The position numbers were made by a program, and so were the translations under genes. Positions 22,130 through 34,650 of a stretch of 64,000 nt of DNA are shown piece after piece. Each line of letters starts with the position of its first letter. Position 1 is the stretch's first letter. Source of the stretch: Glebionis coronaria. Its lineage: Eukaryota > Streptophyta > Magnoliopsida > Asterales > Asteraceae. The stretch spans positions 620,001-684,000 of the forward strand of contig JANFOE010000055.1 in assembly GCA_025667525.1 (NCBI GenBank), read 5' to 3'. The notes under the pieces are model-generated. The model ran no database searches. It saw nothing but the letters and a program-made list of their open reading frames with translations, and was not told the DNA's origin.

Positions 22130-22540
22130 CGTTCCATCGTAATGTGTAGAAAACATTCCATCGCAATATTAACAAAAAAAAACTATCGCAATAGGGATTG
22201 GAAAAGATTCCATCGCAATATATAAAATAAAAAAAACTGTCGCAATATGTATTATAAAAACTGTCGGAATAATAGGATGTAACAAAGTATCGGAATATCT
22301 AAAAAATAAAAGCTGTCGGAATAACTAAAGTACCAAAATCTATATGAATGTGGCTGTCAAAATTTGGGCAGCACTTCGTCGCAATATACCTTAAACACCG
22401 TCGGAATATGCGATTGCAATGAGCGATCGCAATCCCGATCGGAATAAGAGGGATGGTACAAATGATCGCAAAGTAGAACCCCCTTTGGGTTATTGCGATA
22501 CAAACCAAGAAACCGTCGGAATATGTATAAACCCTTAAAT
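22130..22540 (-). repeat. TCGCAAT/TCGGAAT dispersed words in solo LTR
   Basis: ATCGCAATAT, GTCGGAATA and similar words recur about 15 times at irregular spacing (for example ACTATCGCAATAG, CTGTCGGAATAAC, GATCGCAATCCCGATCGGAATA). They resemble the word that builds the Copia leader array at 1418-1895, although the elements are unrelated. They lie downstream of the TATA box at 23100, hence probably in the transcribed part. Confidence 0.7.
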
Positions 22541-23076
22541 TGCGATGGAAACCAATAAATCCGAAAATGGAGATAAGTGAAAATCTCAATAAGCACTTTC
22601 AATAAGCACACTAAACCGAAACTTGAACAACTTAATAAGCATAAATTTGAAAGCTTTTAAAAGACGAAATTCATAAACTTTATAAAAACACAAAATAAGA
22701 AACTTTAAAAATATAAAAACTTTTAAGAAAACTTAAAACAAATAAGCTAGACACAAAATAAGCTAATAAGATTGTCAAACTTATTGCTTATTTCGTATGA
22801 GAACTTAAATGGAAATGAAAAGACAAACTTTTTAAGAAATCAAACATAAAAATCAATAAAGACGTGCATAAATTGAATCCAATTTATATAAAAAGCTAAG
22901 AAAGGTAGAATAAGATTAAGCTTAAAACAAGAATTAAATTATCAAATGTAAAGGCTTGATTAAAAACAAGAAAGGAAGATAAAGATTGGGATCCTAGTGA
23001 GAGAAACTGTCACTTTCTCTCTCTAGAATCACCTACAAAAATGAAAGAAAAACTAATCTAAACTAAAACTAACCAA

Positions 23077-23107
23077 CCCTCCTAAATGAGTTTAGGAGGG
23101 TATTTAT
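23077..23107 (-). promoter_or_regulatory. TATA box and CCCTCCTA...TAGGAGGG stem-loop in solo LTR
   Basis: On the minus strand CCTATAAATA is followed at once by CCCTCCTAAACTCATTTAGGAGGG (an inverted repeat at 23077-23100) and GGTTGGTTAG, then a CTCTC-rich leader. This reproduces the order seen in the Copia LTR at 2320-2352. Confidence 0.6.
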
Positions 23108-23543
23108 AGGAAATGGGGAGGTGCATGTGTTGCCTCCTCTTTCTTTCTTTCTTCACGTCTTCTCGTCTTTTAAGTTCTTCGACTTTATCGACTTTGTCTC
23201 GGGATTAATTAAACTCGTCTTATAATTTATTTATTTATTAGACTCGAGTTCTTCGGCTTTTTAGTAAACTTCCGTCTTTGACTTTTTCTTCGATAAATCT
23301 TCAGAATTGGTCTTGGACTTCCGTTCTTTTTCCACTCTTGATCTTTCGACTTCATCTTTCGTCTTTTTCTTCGATAAAAGCCCGTGAATGTCGTGTTTTC
23401 TCCACTTTTCACCTTTTCGTTCTAAATCACAACAAAAACACAAACCACGCATAATTCCGACATAAATGACATAAAATACACGTTTTGGCTCGGTTATTAT
23501 TGTAATTAAGTGGTAAAAAGGATGGGTGTTTTCACACCTATCA

Positions 23544-24696
23544 GCGGATCAAATCATCCGACATTGCGTATTTGGCACCGAAGCTTCTAATATCCTTAGA
23601 GCTTGTCACGAGGGACCCACGGGTGGTCACCATGGTGCTAATCTCTCGGCTAAGAAGGTATTTGTTGCCGGATTCTTTTGGCCTAATATTTACAGAGATG
23701 CACAAGATCTTGTGAAGTCATGTGATTCATGCCAACGACAAGGAAAAGCCTCACAAAAAGATGAAATGCCACAAAATATCATCCAAGTGTGTGAGATCTT
23801 TGACGTTTGGGGTATAGACTTTATGGGGCCGTTCCCATCATCTCGTGGTAATAAGTACATCCTTGTCGCGGTTGACTACCTATCTAAGTGGGTGGAAGCT
23901 AAGGCTTTGCCCACCAATGATGCTCGTGTGGTAGTCAAGTTTTTGAAAAGCTTGTTTTCTCGGTTTGGAACCCCTCGTGCGATCATAAGCGATCGTGGAA
24001 CCCATTTTGTAACGACCAATTTGAAAGGGTCCTAAGGAAATATGGGGTTACACATCGGCTTTCTACGGCTTATCACCCACAAACGAGTGGGCAAGTCGAG
24101 GTTTCAAACCGAGCGTTGAAGAGGATCTTGGAGAGATCCGTAGGGGAAAACTGACAATCTTGGTCGGATAAGTTGGACGAAGCTTTATGGGCCTTTAGGA
24201 CCGCTCATAAGACACCCATTGGGTGCAATCCTTATAAGCTTGTGTATGGGAAAAATTGTCACTTGCCAATCGAATTGGAACACAAGGCTTATTGGGCCCT
24301 AAAGCATTGTAATGAAGACATGGAGACCGCGGGAAAACACCGGAAAATGCAATTAAATGAATTGGATGAATTAAGGGATATTGCTTATGAAAATTCATTG
24401 ATTTATAAAGAAAAAACTAAAAAGTTGCATGATTTTGAAATTAAAAACCCGGTTTTTAACATTGGGATCAAGTTTTGCTTTTTAATTCTCGATTGAAAAT
24501 CTTTTCCGGTAAGTTGAAATCCCGTTGGTCTGGTCCATTCACCGTGACTCAAGTATTTCCATATGGGACCATCGAGCTAGCTCAAAATGATGGCCCCAAT
24601 TTCAAGGTGAATGGACATAGGTTGAAGCACTACTTTGGCGGGGAAGTTCCATCCTTGAACTACCTCGACCAAATCACCTTCCCCAATGATAATTAG
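23544..24696 (+). pseudogene. Athila integrase (broken)
   Basis: The pol reading resumes with the H2C2 zinc-binding region ('[13 protein letters not shown]' ... '[11 protein letters not shown]'). The catalytic core has first Asp in 'GIDFMGPF', second Asp in 'ISDRGTHF', and Glu in '[12 protein letters not shown]'. A frameshift at about 24005 separates the second Asp from the Glu. A TGA at 24152-24154 interrupts '[18 protein letters not shown]'. Another shift near 24480 precedes the C-terminal part ('KLKSRWSGPFTVTQVFPYGT', 'VNGHRLKHYFGGE'), which is a GPY/F-type DNA-binding module ending at TAG 24694-24696. It would insert the DNA copy into the genome. Confidence 0.88.
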
Positions 24697-26516
24697 TATT
24701 GAGGGGATCGAGTCGAGCTCATGACTCGGTAATCAAAAATGAGGTGCCTCGTGGGGGAGTCCCATGCTTATCCTATGTAGATATTATCGCTTTCTAATGT
24801 AGTAACGTGTGGGGATTTGTGCCCTTCCAACCTTTGTTCCGTGGTTGTTTGTGAATTGTGGTTTTTAGATGATCATGATCTTCACAATTGGAGCCTCTCG
24901 TGTTCGTTTTATGGGAGCACTCGATCGTTTGCTTTGAAGAATTTCTCGATATCCATATGATATATCCTTGCTTGTTCTAACCTTAGGTTTATAGCACACT
25001 TCCTAAACGGCTTTATATTTAACGGTTACACCCTTTCCATGCTAGATTAGGCATTTGACTACGTCTCTAGTATGGGGGTGTTTTCACCCCTAGACTCGAA
25101 ACATTGAGGACAATGTTTAACTTTAGTATGGGGGGTGAATAGATACTTGCCTTGCCAAACCTTCACGCTTTCCAAAATTTATCTTTTTGTTTATTGTTTT
25201 GTTGCAAAATAAGGCTAAAAATGGCCAAATTTTAAAATTTTTCTCATGTTTTATAAGTGTTTGAAGACACGAATGTAGGTTTTCCGATGGCGAGAATAAG
25301 AGTAATTTTTGACTCGACCGTGCGTGTTGAGCACTTAGCTTCGATTCCTTAACTATTTTTAGGCTAAGTCTCTTAAATGAAGACGAGAAATGATAGAGTT
25401 AATTATAAGTTACGTAATCTTTCACGATCTCATGTGTAGTAATTATTATCTTATTCTCCCCTCGCTTTTGTTTAAATAAATGCAATAAGTAAGGTCGTAC
25501 GATTTAAAAGGTTACTTAGCTTCTAGCCCAAGATCGTTTAAAAGTTGCTCGTGTTCGAATAGAGTTCATAGCTAAGGCATAACTTATTGAAGCGGGATGC
25601 GAAGATTGGCAAAGTTCCAAAAAGGCCCTCACAAGGCATGAGGAACTCCATTTTGATGCTAAAGATCCAAGATGATCTGAAGTATCATTGTTCCAAAATC
25701 AATATGAAGGATCGAGACACACGACGAGAAGCAAAATACTCCCCTAAAGATCATGGAGAAGTATATCCAAAAATACCCTGACAAGGTATGAGGATAAATA
25801 TATCCAAGTCCTAAAAGGAGGCGGATCGTTGTATATCAAAATCCCAAATAAAGATTGAATAAAAATGATGAAGTCGCGGTCCAAGTTTGAAGAAATTCCA
25901 TATATGAAGAGAAGACCATTATTTCAAGAACGTCTTCCAAGACTTGAAGTTCAAAACACATGCTAAATATCGGTCCGAGAAAGGCCTCAAATCGTGAAAC
26001 GAGTTATGCCAAGATATGAACTTAAGGAGATTACGAGAAGCAGTTTTAAAAGATCGTGTACTTCGGCTAACTATCGATTAAATCGTGCTACTTTATTTTT
26101 GGCCTTAATAAATTATCGAAATGTCAAAATTGCATCCTCATGATCATTAAGACAAAAATAAAATATAAGAGATACCAATTAGGAATAAGGGAGTCTAAGT
26201 ATGTAATTAACACTCATGAGTAATGTTTGTGTTGCTAACTTATAATAACAATGATCTCGTTGCACGCTTAGCAAAGAATTGGGGTGAAAATCGAGGACGA
26301 CAAAATTATTTCTAACGAAGCATTCACGTGTTCTTGTTCTATGAACCTAAACGTCCCATTTTGCGATGAAAATCATACATTATGTCTAAAACGCAAGTAG
26401 TAGTAGTTTAGTAAGTTTACGTTTAAATAAAAGTCGATAAAAATGAATTTTGGAGCTGCTTAGATAGTTTATTTCAGCATTGCGTGAGGGCACGGCAATG
26501 GTTTAGTATGGGGGAG
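24697..26516 (+). other. Athila 3' non-coding region and polypurine tract
   Basis: About 1.8 kb between integrase and the 3' LTR. Some Athila elements carry an envelope-like frame here; none is readable in this copy. The last bases, AGTATGGGGGAG (26505-26516), abut the LTR and form the polypurine tract that primes plus-strand synthesis. A second G-rich, similar string (AGTATGGGGGGTGAA) lies at 25123-25139. Confidence 0.75.
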
Positions 26517-27657
26517 TGATGAGACTGCAGTTATACATAGTCTCATCGTCCAAATCGGGCTTAAAATGCTTAAAATATCATTAAAATACCCCAAAATATG
26601 CTTGTGTTTGTTCATTGTGTATTTTAGGTACGGATATCGAGAAAATGACAAAAAGATCACAAGAATCAATAAAAAACGAACACGAGAATTGAAGCCGCAC
26701 AATGAACCGGACCCGAAAGATGAATTTCCAAAAATACCCTTGAAGAATTGAAGATTGCCAAGTTTGGTCCTCCAAGTTTGAAGACTTGTCATTTTATACC
26801 CTTGTAAAACTCTAAAACTTACATTGTGGTCCCTAAGATTTCAAGAGTTAACACATTTGATCCATGAAGAATTACACAAGACCGAAGCCGAGATTGCACT
26901 CAACGGAGCAAAACGGGAATTTTTGGATCGACTCGACAACATTTGAAGTCAAATTCAATGCCGAGACTCGACACTAGAACGAGCATTAAAAAATCAACCT
27001 CGAAGCCAAAGTCTTTATTTAACGAACCCACCCGCACCCGTTTAATGGGCCGGGTCAACCCGTTTTTTCGATTTATTTAATAAAAGCTCAACATATAAAC
27101 AAAACCTTTGTATTATTCGGATTTGTGGCCCATTTAAACCTATCACACCAATATATTACCAACCATTTTAGATTTGGGCCTCAGTGACACCAAGCCCTAC
27201 AACCAAAATGTATACAAAGAAAAAAAAGGGGACTGTGTTTTCTTCATTTGAACTTCTGTTAAAAAAAAAAGATGTAGGGTTTCATCATTTATCCTAACAG
27301 CCTTTTTATCACAGTCACCATCCTTAACCCCCAAATCCACCATTATCATCTTAATCTCCCAAACCCTAATCCCTAATTTCTTCCCTCCCAAATCCATCAC
27401 TTTCAAGACCCCACACCCATATGAAGAAAACGAGCCAAGACAAAAAAAGAGCAGTGATCCCATGGCCTTTGTTGATTTCGTGTTCCCCACAACAACCATC
27501 AATGTTCGAGATCACCACAAATACACTGTCCATCACATGGAGCTCAGAAGAAGATTTCAAATTTCAGCATATTCTTATTTGGATCCGAATATCCTTCAAG
27601 GGCTTTTAAGGGAATTCATATATTAGGGTTTTTAATCTAGAATCGTCTATCTACTAG

Positions 27658-27666
27658 TATATAAGG
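27658..27666 (+). promoter_or_regulatory. Athila LTR TATA box (3' copy)
   Basis: TATATAAGG with the same flanks as at 10769-10777. In this copy it would drive read-out into the flanking DNA, if active. Confidence 0.45.
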
Positions 27667-29332
27667 AGGCTCCAACTTGTGGATGACCCCTTTTCTCAGA
27701 TTTTGGAAAAAAATTGTAATGCTTTTTATTATGAAATAAAAGTTAGTTTTGTTTTTGAAAAATCTCTGAGTACCACAATTAATTTCCATGTTGTTCTTTT
27801 ATTTATTTATTTTAAGTGTTTGTGGAAAGATTTTAAGAAAAAAAATATATCAGTTGGTTTGTTATTTTCACTGTTCACGTTTGATTTGTTCTTAGCAGGG
27901 TCGTATTGGATGCTTGTACTTGTTTCAGCTAGTACAAAAGCTAAAACATTCGAGGGTATGGATGTGTATCCTTGAGGTTTGCTCACTTTTCTTCCTTTTT
28001 CTTATTTTTTTTGTCCAAATGTTCGTATGACTTTGAATTGGTTCAACTGCTGTTGTGATTTAATGACTTATGATGAGTTAGCATAATATGTTTAAAACTT
28101 GTATTTGAAGTGCATTCAATTATTTTATGTGGTAAAACTTGTGGTTTGTGTGTTTAAAGTCATTAATCTTTTGAAAAATCTAATCCACTAGACAAAAGGG
28201 GTGTTTGGGAGAGCATTGCTCAGGGATGGGATCACCAGCCGACCACCTTGCGAAACTCTGCACACTTTGGTTTGGTTTAGATTAGTTCATAGGTTGCTTG
28301 GGATTTGCAGGTTTTTACTGGTAGTCAAATTGGTTTGCCCTTGTGTTTTCTGTCATAATCAATAGGCTGTTGTTTACCTACTGCCATAAGCCCGTTGTCC
28401 ATAACTGCCCTATGCTCTTATGTGCGTGTGGGATTTTGTGTGCATGGTTTGTTTGTGATTTATGGTGTGCCTGCGGTTTCCAAACAACATAAAAAAACAA
28501 CCAAAAAGTAAAAAGAGTGTGTTAGCTCATTTTCTGTTCATTATCATACAGTTGGAGCCTCGAATTATAGACTTGTGTTTTTTTTATTAGCTGTGTTTTA
28601 ATTCAATGTTTATTGTTTCCCTTATGAGTATTTGAGTTTTTCATATAGTTGCTTTAGGTCTTTAATACGTTTGGATTTAAATAATTTATATTTTAGGCTT
28701 GAATTTGCATCCTTGTTCAATCTCTGAGGTAGCAGTGGCAATTTCAATTAATTTTTATGTGTTAGCAAGTTAATGTGTTTGATTTTGCTTGAATTTGGTG
28801 TTTATAGGTTTGTAGAATTGAAATTTATATTATCTTTGTTTTAAGCGATAGGCACTTTAGCGTTGAATGTGCTGATTGTAGTTCACTTTCTGCCCATTTC
28901 AAAGACATAAACACCAGCAGGTTATAGTCTTTGTATAAAAGGTTTACATGCTAAAATTTGAAGATACTAATAGCTCTCTAGTAAGTTTTCATCCATTTTG
29001 CTAGAATCTAGTGTAACAGGTTATTAGATTGGCTTACTTGAATTCCACCATTTTGCACCTAATTATAAATAGGTACCCTACTGTTCATGTGCTTATATGT
29101 TTGCAATTGTTGAATTTCATTTGATTTCTGCTTATTTTTCCTTCTTTGATTTCATGTGAAATGTGGAATTTCTTGTTATTTTGCTTTAAGTTCAGTTTGT
29201 GTGCATTCATTTTCATGCTTATAGTCGATTATCAACCATAGTAGCCAACTGCTACTTTGGCTGTCTGCTGATATAAAGATAGCAACAAACCAAGGCCTGC
29301 AAAAAAAAAAGATAACAACCAATTGTAGCAGC

Positions 29333-29776
29333 AGAGTTTAGAACTCAGAACCTAGTGCAGTCATCAGACGCAGAACTACACTTCCTCGCCATCTGATCTA
29401 TTGGCAGTTTTTGTTTATATTTCTTTTCATTTTCTTTTCATACTTTGTTTAATTGTATGTCAACAGCTGATAATAATAGCAAAAAACGAATACAGAAAGT
29501 GACTACAGTGGGTTTCAAACCCTTGACCTGAACACTAATATAAGACGCAACACCCTTCTCATCTACCATCTGGTCTATTAAACCTTTTGTTTTATATTTT
29601 GTGTTCCTTTCTTCTTATACGCTTGTTAATTACGTTTTGCTTTTCTTTATTAAATTTTTGGAGTTAAATAATCTGTTTTAAAAAAAAGAGGTCATTAAGG
29701 GGACTCGAACCCCTAACCTTTCAGTTAAGTGCCTACGCCTCAGCAATCTCAGAACTTACCAACTGCTCTATGGCAC
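29333..29776 (-). other. Three tRNA-like modules in Athila 3' LTR
   Basis: Modules at about 29333-29411, 29508-29585 and 29690-29776 repeat the arrangement of the 5' LTR without the MULE between the first two. Module 3 here has the canonical B box GGTTCGAGTCC within a perfect 5-bp T-stem and a run of ten A on the plus strand (T on the minus) just beyond its 3' end. All three share an ATAGA(C/T)CAG-type A box (module 3: ATAGAGCAG) and a T-rich spacer. Confidence 0.55.
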
Positions 29777-30543
29777 TTTTTGTTTGCTTCTCCTTTTATT
29801 TTCTTTTTATAAGGTATATTTTTTATATTTCGTTTTAGCTTATAAGCTCATTTAAGCTTATTGGCGGCTTATCTATAGCTTAATTTTGCAAATTATATTT
29901 TTCTTGTAAACTTTGCCTCATTGGCTATCTTCTGTAATTTTTTAGGATCTTTATAAAATCGTTGATTATTTTTTATGCATTTTTTAGATTAAATTCGTTT
30001 TTAATTCATAAATAAATATTTAAAAGTAAAAAAAAATAAAAAATCTTTTTTCTAAAATTTTCTTTTTTTCATTTAGGACGTAGGAAAAATAAGTTTGATT
30101 TTGTAGAGTTTAAATTTGATAATTTTTCTAAAGTGTCGCGTTTTTACGTTCGTTATTACTTTCGTATGCTTTCGTTATTTGGATTTTTAGCCCATTTTGT
30201 TTTAATATTAGTTTTCATTTTTCTTTTTAAGTTTAATAAATTTGTTTTTAATTAAATTTTCAAAAATTTTAATTTAGTCGATTTTTCGTTGCGTTTTACG
30301 TTTTACGCGTTTTACGTCGTACGTTGTTTTTAGCATAATCCGTCTTCCGTTTTATTTTATCCTTGTTCAATACTATTAATCACAAACTTTTCTAAAATCT
30401 TAACACAAATAACACACTAGCCTACTTGAGAACGATCCCACACAAAGGGTCATAAGTGTTTACGCTTTCCTAAACGTACGCTTAATACTTACCGCTTTTA
30501 CCTCGTTTTCCTAAACGAGTGTGAATACACAACCATCAAATAC

Positions 30544-32468
30544 CAAAAGCATGTAGTAGACCCAAACACCCCTTTCACTTTTTAAAATCCAATTTTACAA
30601 AGCCAAAGTGTATAACAGGTTCAACCAAACTCAAAAAAGCGTCAATACCACATACTTATCAAGTAAGGACAAGATTCAAGCCATAAAAAACACCCCATAC
30701 AACAACAGAATACAAAATCACATAAAACCACTTTTTTTAACAGATTTTGGGAAAGAAAGGCTCAAACCTCAGGAATGTACATCTACACTCACGTTTATTT
30801 GAGCTTATGTGCCTAGCTATACAAGGCACAAGCTTCCAATAAGCTGGTAAGAACAACAAGGTTAGAAATAAACAGATTAATAAAAGAAAAATGGAAAATG
30901 ACCAAGATCCTTTCAAGCTTGTACCCCAACCCTTGATCCTTCCCAAACTACAAGGTCACTACACCTTGATAATCTCCATATCAGGGTGTTATGATCACTT
31001 ATAGTCCAAAAAGTCATGTGTTTGAACAAGACTTAGAAAAAAAAATTAGGTTTTTGAAAACTTTTGCAATAACTTGCACAATACTTAAAACCAATCCTTG
31101 AGATTTCACAAACACAAACTTATAACATCAATAACAAGTAAATAAGAATGGCACTTGGAATTCGTCAAAAAAATCATACACTTTTTATTCACTAGAAGCA
31201 AGGGTTTACAGATTTGTGACCGAAGAAAAACCAAGAGCAAAGCTAAATATTGTAACCCTAATGCCCTATATAGGCTACAAGGAGACTAAAATACTGAATA
31301 AAAAACATGAAACCCTAGTGGTGAACTTCCAAGAATGCCCTTGTGATTTTGAATTTCCTTGACTGAATTTTGAGTTGGAGCTGCATCATGTGATCTTTTT
31401 TTGTTGTGTTGTGATCTTGGACGTCCAACAAAGCTTAGGAATGAAGCACATGTTTGTGGGGCGTTGATTTGCTGGCACACTTTTGTCTTTATCCCAAAAG
31501 TAGCAGGGGAGGGTCATTGGGGACACATGGGTGATGTGGCAAAGAGATTAAGGGTTGGGTTATGATAATAAGACCCTTAATCATGATTCTGGACAATATT
31601 AACACATAATTGCTGGTGGTTAGAAAAACCCTAATTTTGGTTAAGAATGCCAAGAATAGGTATTTTGATCTGATTTTTTTTTAAATAAGTGTTTAGGCGC
31701 GAGTTTAACTAATTAATAAAATTAGTTAAACCGGGTGTGAGTGGATTAGTGAGCTGGCAAAGGGTTGAAATGTGATTTGCTGAGAGAGGTGAGTGGGACA
31801 CGTGGTGGTGTAATATTAGTCTATGTTTGTTTTGTTGTCTGCCAGCTTTAACCCCCACTTTCTTTCTTTTTGTCATTTGGTGTTTAAACTTGCAAATTAG
31901 ATTTCCCTTTGTTATACAAGTTTTATTTTTCATACTTTGGCCACACAAAGTTTTGCAAAGTATTTCAAAGGGTGTTTCTTGTAATTTCATGATTCTTCAA
32001 GGGCTCTTTTGGGCATTTATTCATTCTTCAAGGTATTTACTTGTATCTTTGTCTTCATGGAGGACTAAAAGTGACATGTCTTCAAATTTGAGGGACAGTT
32101 CTTGCCAGTTCTTCAAAGTTGAGTGTCCTTTTTGTAATTTTTACAAACTTTAGGGACCAAACTTATAATTATGAATATACAAGGGTTTAAAGTTTCAATT
32201 CTTCAATAATGAAGGACCCTTCTTGTACAATCTTCAATTCTTCAAGGACTTTTCATGGAAAATCAACTCTAGGGCCCGATTTATTGTGCGGTTTCATTTC
32301 CTGTGTTCGTTTTTGCTTGTTTCTTGTGATCTTTTGCCATTTTCTCAATATCCGTACCTAAAATACACATTGAACAAACACAAGCATATATTTGGAACAT
32401 GTTATGACATTTTAACCATTTTAAGCCTGTTTTGGACGATGAGACTATGTATAAAAGCAGTCTCATCA
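30544..32468 (-). mobile_element. Older, diverged Athila-type LTR (part)
   Basis: From 32468 leftward the minus strand begins TGATGAGACTGCTTTTATAC and tracks the first ~250 bp of the Athila LTR with many substitutions (for example GTACGGATATTGAGAAAATGGC). Similarity then fades into lines such as GAAGAATTGAAGATTG. Athila (AATAC duplication) inserted into or beside this LTR. Its opposite end was not found; the stretch at 7720-9625 is the likely continuation. No coding sequence is present. Confidence 0.65.
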
Positions 32469-32672
32469 ACAATCAACAAGGAACTCTCCATCTGCATTAA
32501 CTTTTACTTTGGGCACCACACAAGGTTTCCTGAAAAGAAGATATAAGATTATTGGTACTAAATGATAACAAAGATACAACGTTAATAAAATAAATAATGA
32601 TACAAACTTGTTAGGAACTACACTGGTATCTTCAAAAGCAGCAGAAAATGTTCTTTTTGATGAAGAAGCCAT
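32466..32672 (-). pseudogene. First exons of an unrecognised CACTA-borne gene
   Basis: From ATG 32672 the minus strand encodes MASSSKRTFSAAFEDTSVVP. A likely intron (GTTTGTATC...CTTTTCAG, about 32533-32608) follows, then a second exon with 'KPCVVPKVKVNADGEF', cut off where the old LTR begins at 32468. It starts about 600 bp inside the CACTA end, where transposon genes often begin. I do not recognise the protein. Confidence 0.4.
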
Positions 32673-33286
32673 TTTTTTATTCTTAAAATGCTGATAATTA
32701 AGTGTTTGTTATGTTTTTGTTATGATTAATTTCATTACTTAATCCTTGTTTATATTTTATCATAGTCTTCAAGTAATTATAAAATATTTGTCACATTTAA
32801 ATAAATATAGCGGCAAATGTTTCAATACCTACTTTCAATGTGCCACACACACAAAATTCATGTGTCGTTAACATTTAACAAAATATACTAGTCACATTAA
32901 AATAATGTGTGTGACAACCTTGTTTATCAATTTGTCACTTGTAAAATAAGTCTATGTGACCATATATGATTTTTGGTCACATTCAATGTGTGTATGACAA
33001 ATATTTGTCACACATGTATACGTATAATGTGACTACTACTTGAACCAGACTTTGATACGGTAACACTCTCAAATTAATAAGTGACTAACGACTCACCCAA
33101 AAAGCATTTGTTAGCCCTAGTCACGTAAATATTCATATGCGTAACAAACAAAATACGAAATGGTCATGCAAGCTGACTTCAAGTGTGATAGTTTATTTAT
33201 GACTGGCGAATTCAGTCACACAAAAAAATTATTTGTGACTACACGAAATTCGGTATGTGTGACTGAAACCCATTTTTGTACTAGTG
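32469..33286 (-). mobile_element. Terminal part of a CACTA (En/Spm) transposon
   Basis: Read on the minus strand the end is CACTAGTACAAAAATGGG, the CACTA hallmark. The following ~550 bp hold many short inverted and direct copies of TGTGAC/GTCACA (for example GTGTGTGACA, TTTGTCACAC), as in CACTA subterminal regions that bind transposase. The adjoining three bases AAC (33287-33289) would be the target duplication. The opposite end is not in the window, so the element is either truncated or extends beyond nested DNA to the left. Confidence 0.8.
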
Positions 33287-34650
33287 AACATATATGATAA
33301 AACCTTATCATATATGATGAGTGAAATGCAATCAAAAGCAGTAGGATTAGAACATATATGATATTATATTGCTTGCATAATTTGATAGTTTTAAGCGAGT
33401 TTTGTGTTTAAATATTGCTTGTATGTGAATATAAACATCTCGGTTATAGATAAAGGAAATAGATAAAGAAAAGCAAACTGCAAATGAGCAAGTGTTAACC
33501 GAAGCAGGGCTGGTTAACCAACCAAAATTAGCTAAAGAAGCAGCAATGTTAGCTGAGGCTCATAAGGCAATTTACACCGACAAACCTTTGTCAGGGGAAT
33601 TTGAAAACAACCCAGAATTCGATGAATACCTGGACCGGTATTGCCTCGAGTTGGAACGTCAGGCGATTGAAAGCCAAAAGAAAAAACTGGAGGAAGAAGA
33701 GATGGCAAAAAGGAAAACAAGAGGGACAAAGCAACCAAAATCTCTGAAAACAACACCATCTTTCTCCCAGATCACAAAAACTCTCGAGACGACACCTAAG
33801 GAGATACTGACGTTGGTGGAAGAAGATGAGGCAGAAAAAGTACAAAGGAGCCCATCACACTTGCTCTTTTCAAACCACATAAACAAGAAAGTACCAACAC
33901 ATGGAAAGCTTACTATAGCCGAGTTGATGATAGGCGAGAGTTTGTTCTCGATGACTAATGAGGGCCTATAAGTAAAAGCTAACACACTAACAAATTAATT
34001 ATCATTAAAGTAGGATCATATATATATGATAAAAAGTAATTGAACTATGTTTGCAGGGATTTCATATTCGAGTCAGCATACCAGAATCATGCATGCATGA
34101 GGGACAACATGCAGACACTAGCTCCGGGTCTCAAAGTAGATGCACCTATCATCGACACCTACTCCAAAGTTCTAAACTTTGAAGAACACACATGCACAAG
34201 CGGGAGAAAGAAGAAACATTATTTCATGTCGACTATGATTGTAAGTACATCTTACATCATATATGATTTTTAAAACAAAATTACGTCTAGAAACTAAAAA
34301 AATAAACATCTTGTTGATTATGCAATACAGACCGCAAACATGTTTGATTGGAAACTACAAAACGAACAGTATGACGTTCATAAGCAGTTTAAAATTTTTG
34401 AAGAAAACATGAGAACCTCGATGGGAGAAGATGACGATTTGCTGAGATTGAATGGTGTAGATCTGGTAAACACTTGATTACATAAAATGGTTTCCTAGAC
34501 TGATAAAACATATATGATAAAAAAAAGTATAACATATATGATAAAACCTTATCATATATGATAAAACCTTATCATATATGATGAGTGACATGAAATCAAA
34601 AGCAGTAGGATTGGGAAATATATGATATTATAGTTTCCAATAGATTCAAA
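33287..34650. repeat. ATCATATATGAT palindromes around the Ulp1 gene
   Basis: Copies or near copies lie at 33295-33365, 34020-34030, 34255-34267 and 34505-34625, all in introns or upstream of the Ulp1-like exons. One intron (34466-34675) holds a tight cluster with the repeated phrase AAAACCTTATCATATATGAT. This is the same word as in MULE-A. Confidence 0.85.

Larger units (their letters stand above)
21496..23543 (-). mobile_element. Solo LTR inserted in Athila pol, about 2048 bp
   Basis: It splits the pol reading '[11 protein letters not shown]' exactly, with GCGGA (or GCGGAT) duplicated at 21491-21496 and 23544-23549. On the minus strand it starts TGATAGGTGTGAAAAC and ends CTCTGAATA, so the left end lacks a perfect CA. 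No coding sequence, primer-binding site or tract of its own is visible, so a solo LTR fits best; a non-autonomous element is possible. It carries TCGCAAT/TCGGAAT words (22130-22540), AATAAGC words (22580-22800) and a TATA-plus-stem-loop module near 23100. Confidence 0.75.
9626..30538 (+). mobile_element. Complete, inactive Athila-type Gypsy element with two nested insertions
   Basis: Two ~4-kb LTRs starting TGATGAGACT and ending CCATCA bound a gag-pol internal region. A perfect 5-bp duplication AATAC flanks it (9621-9625; 30539-30543). The primer-binding site is at 16090, the polypurine tract just before 26517. Domain order is Gag, aspartic protease, reverse transcriptase, RNase H, integrase: Gypsy order. 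The FMDDF catalytic motif and the C-x2-C-x3-H-x4-C Gag knuckle fit the Athila lineage. Without MULE-A (2435 bp with its duplication) and the solo LTR in pol (2053 bp) it is about 16.4 kb. Frameshifts and stops in every domain make it incapable of its own transposition. Confidence 0.9.
26517..30538 (+). repeat. Athila 3' LTR, 4022 bp
   Basis: Colinear with the 5' LTR over its whole length, without the MULE. It differs by scattered substitutions and small indels. It carries the TATA box (27658-27666) and the same three tRNA-like modules, and ends ACAACCATCA before the duplication AATAC. Confidence 0.92.

Noticed and set aside
22299..22611. Minus-strand frames in the solo LTR
   Set aside because: Built from TCGGAAT-like words with no protein motif or start context.
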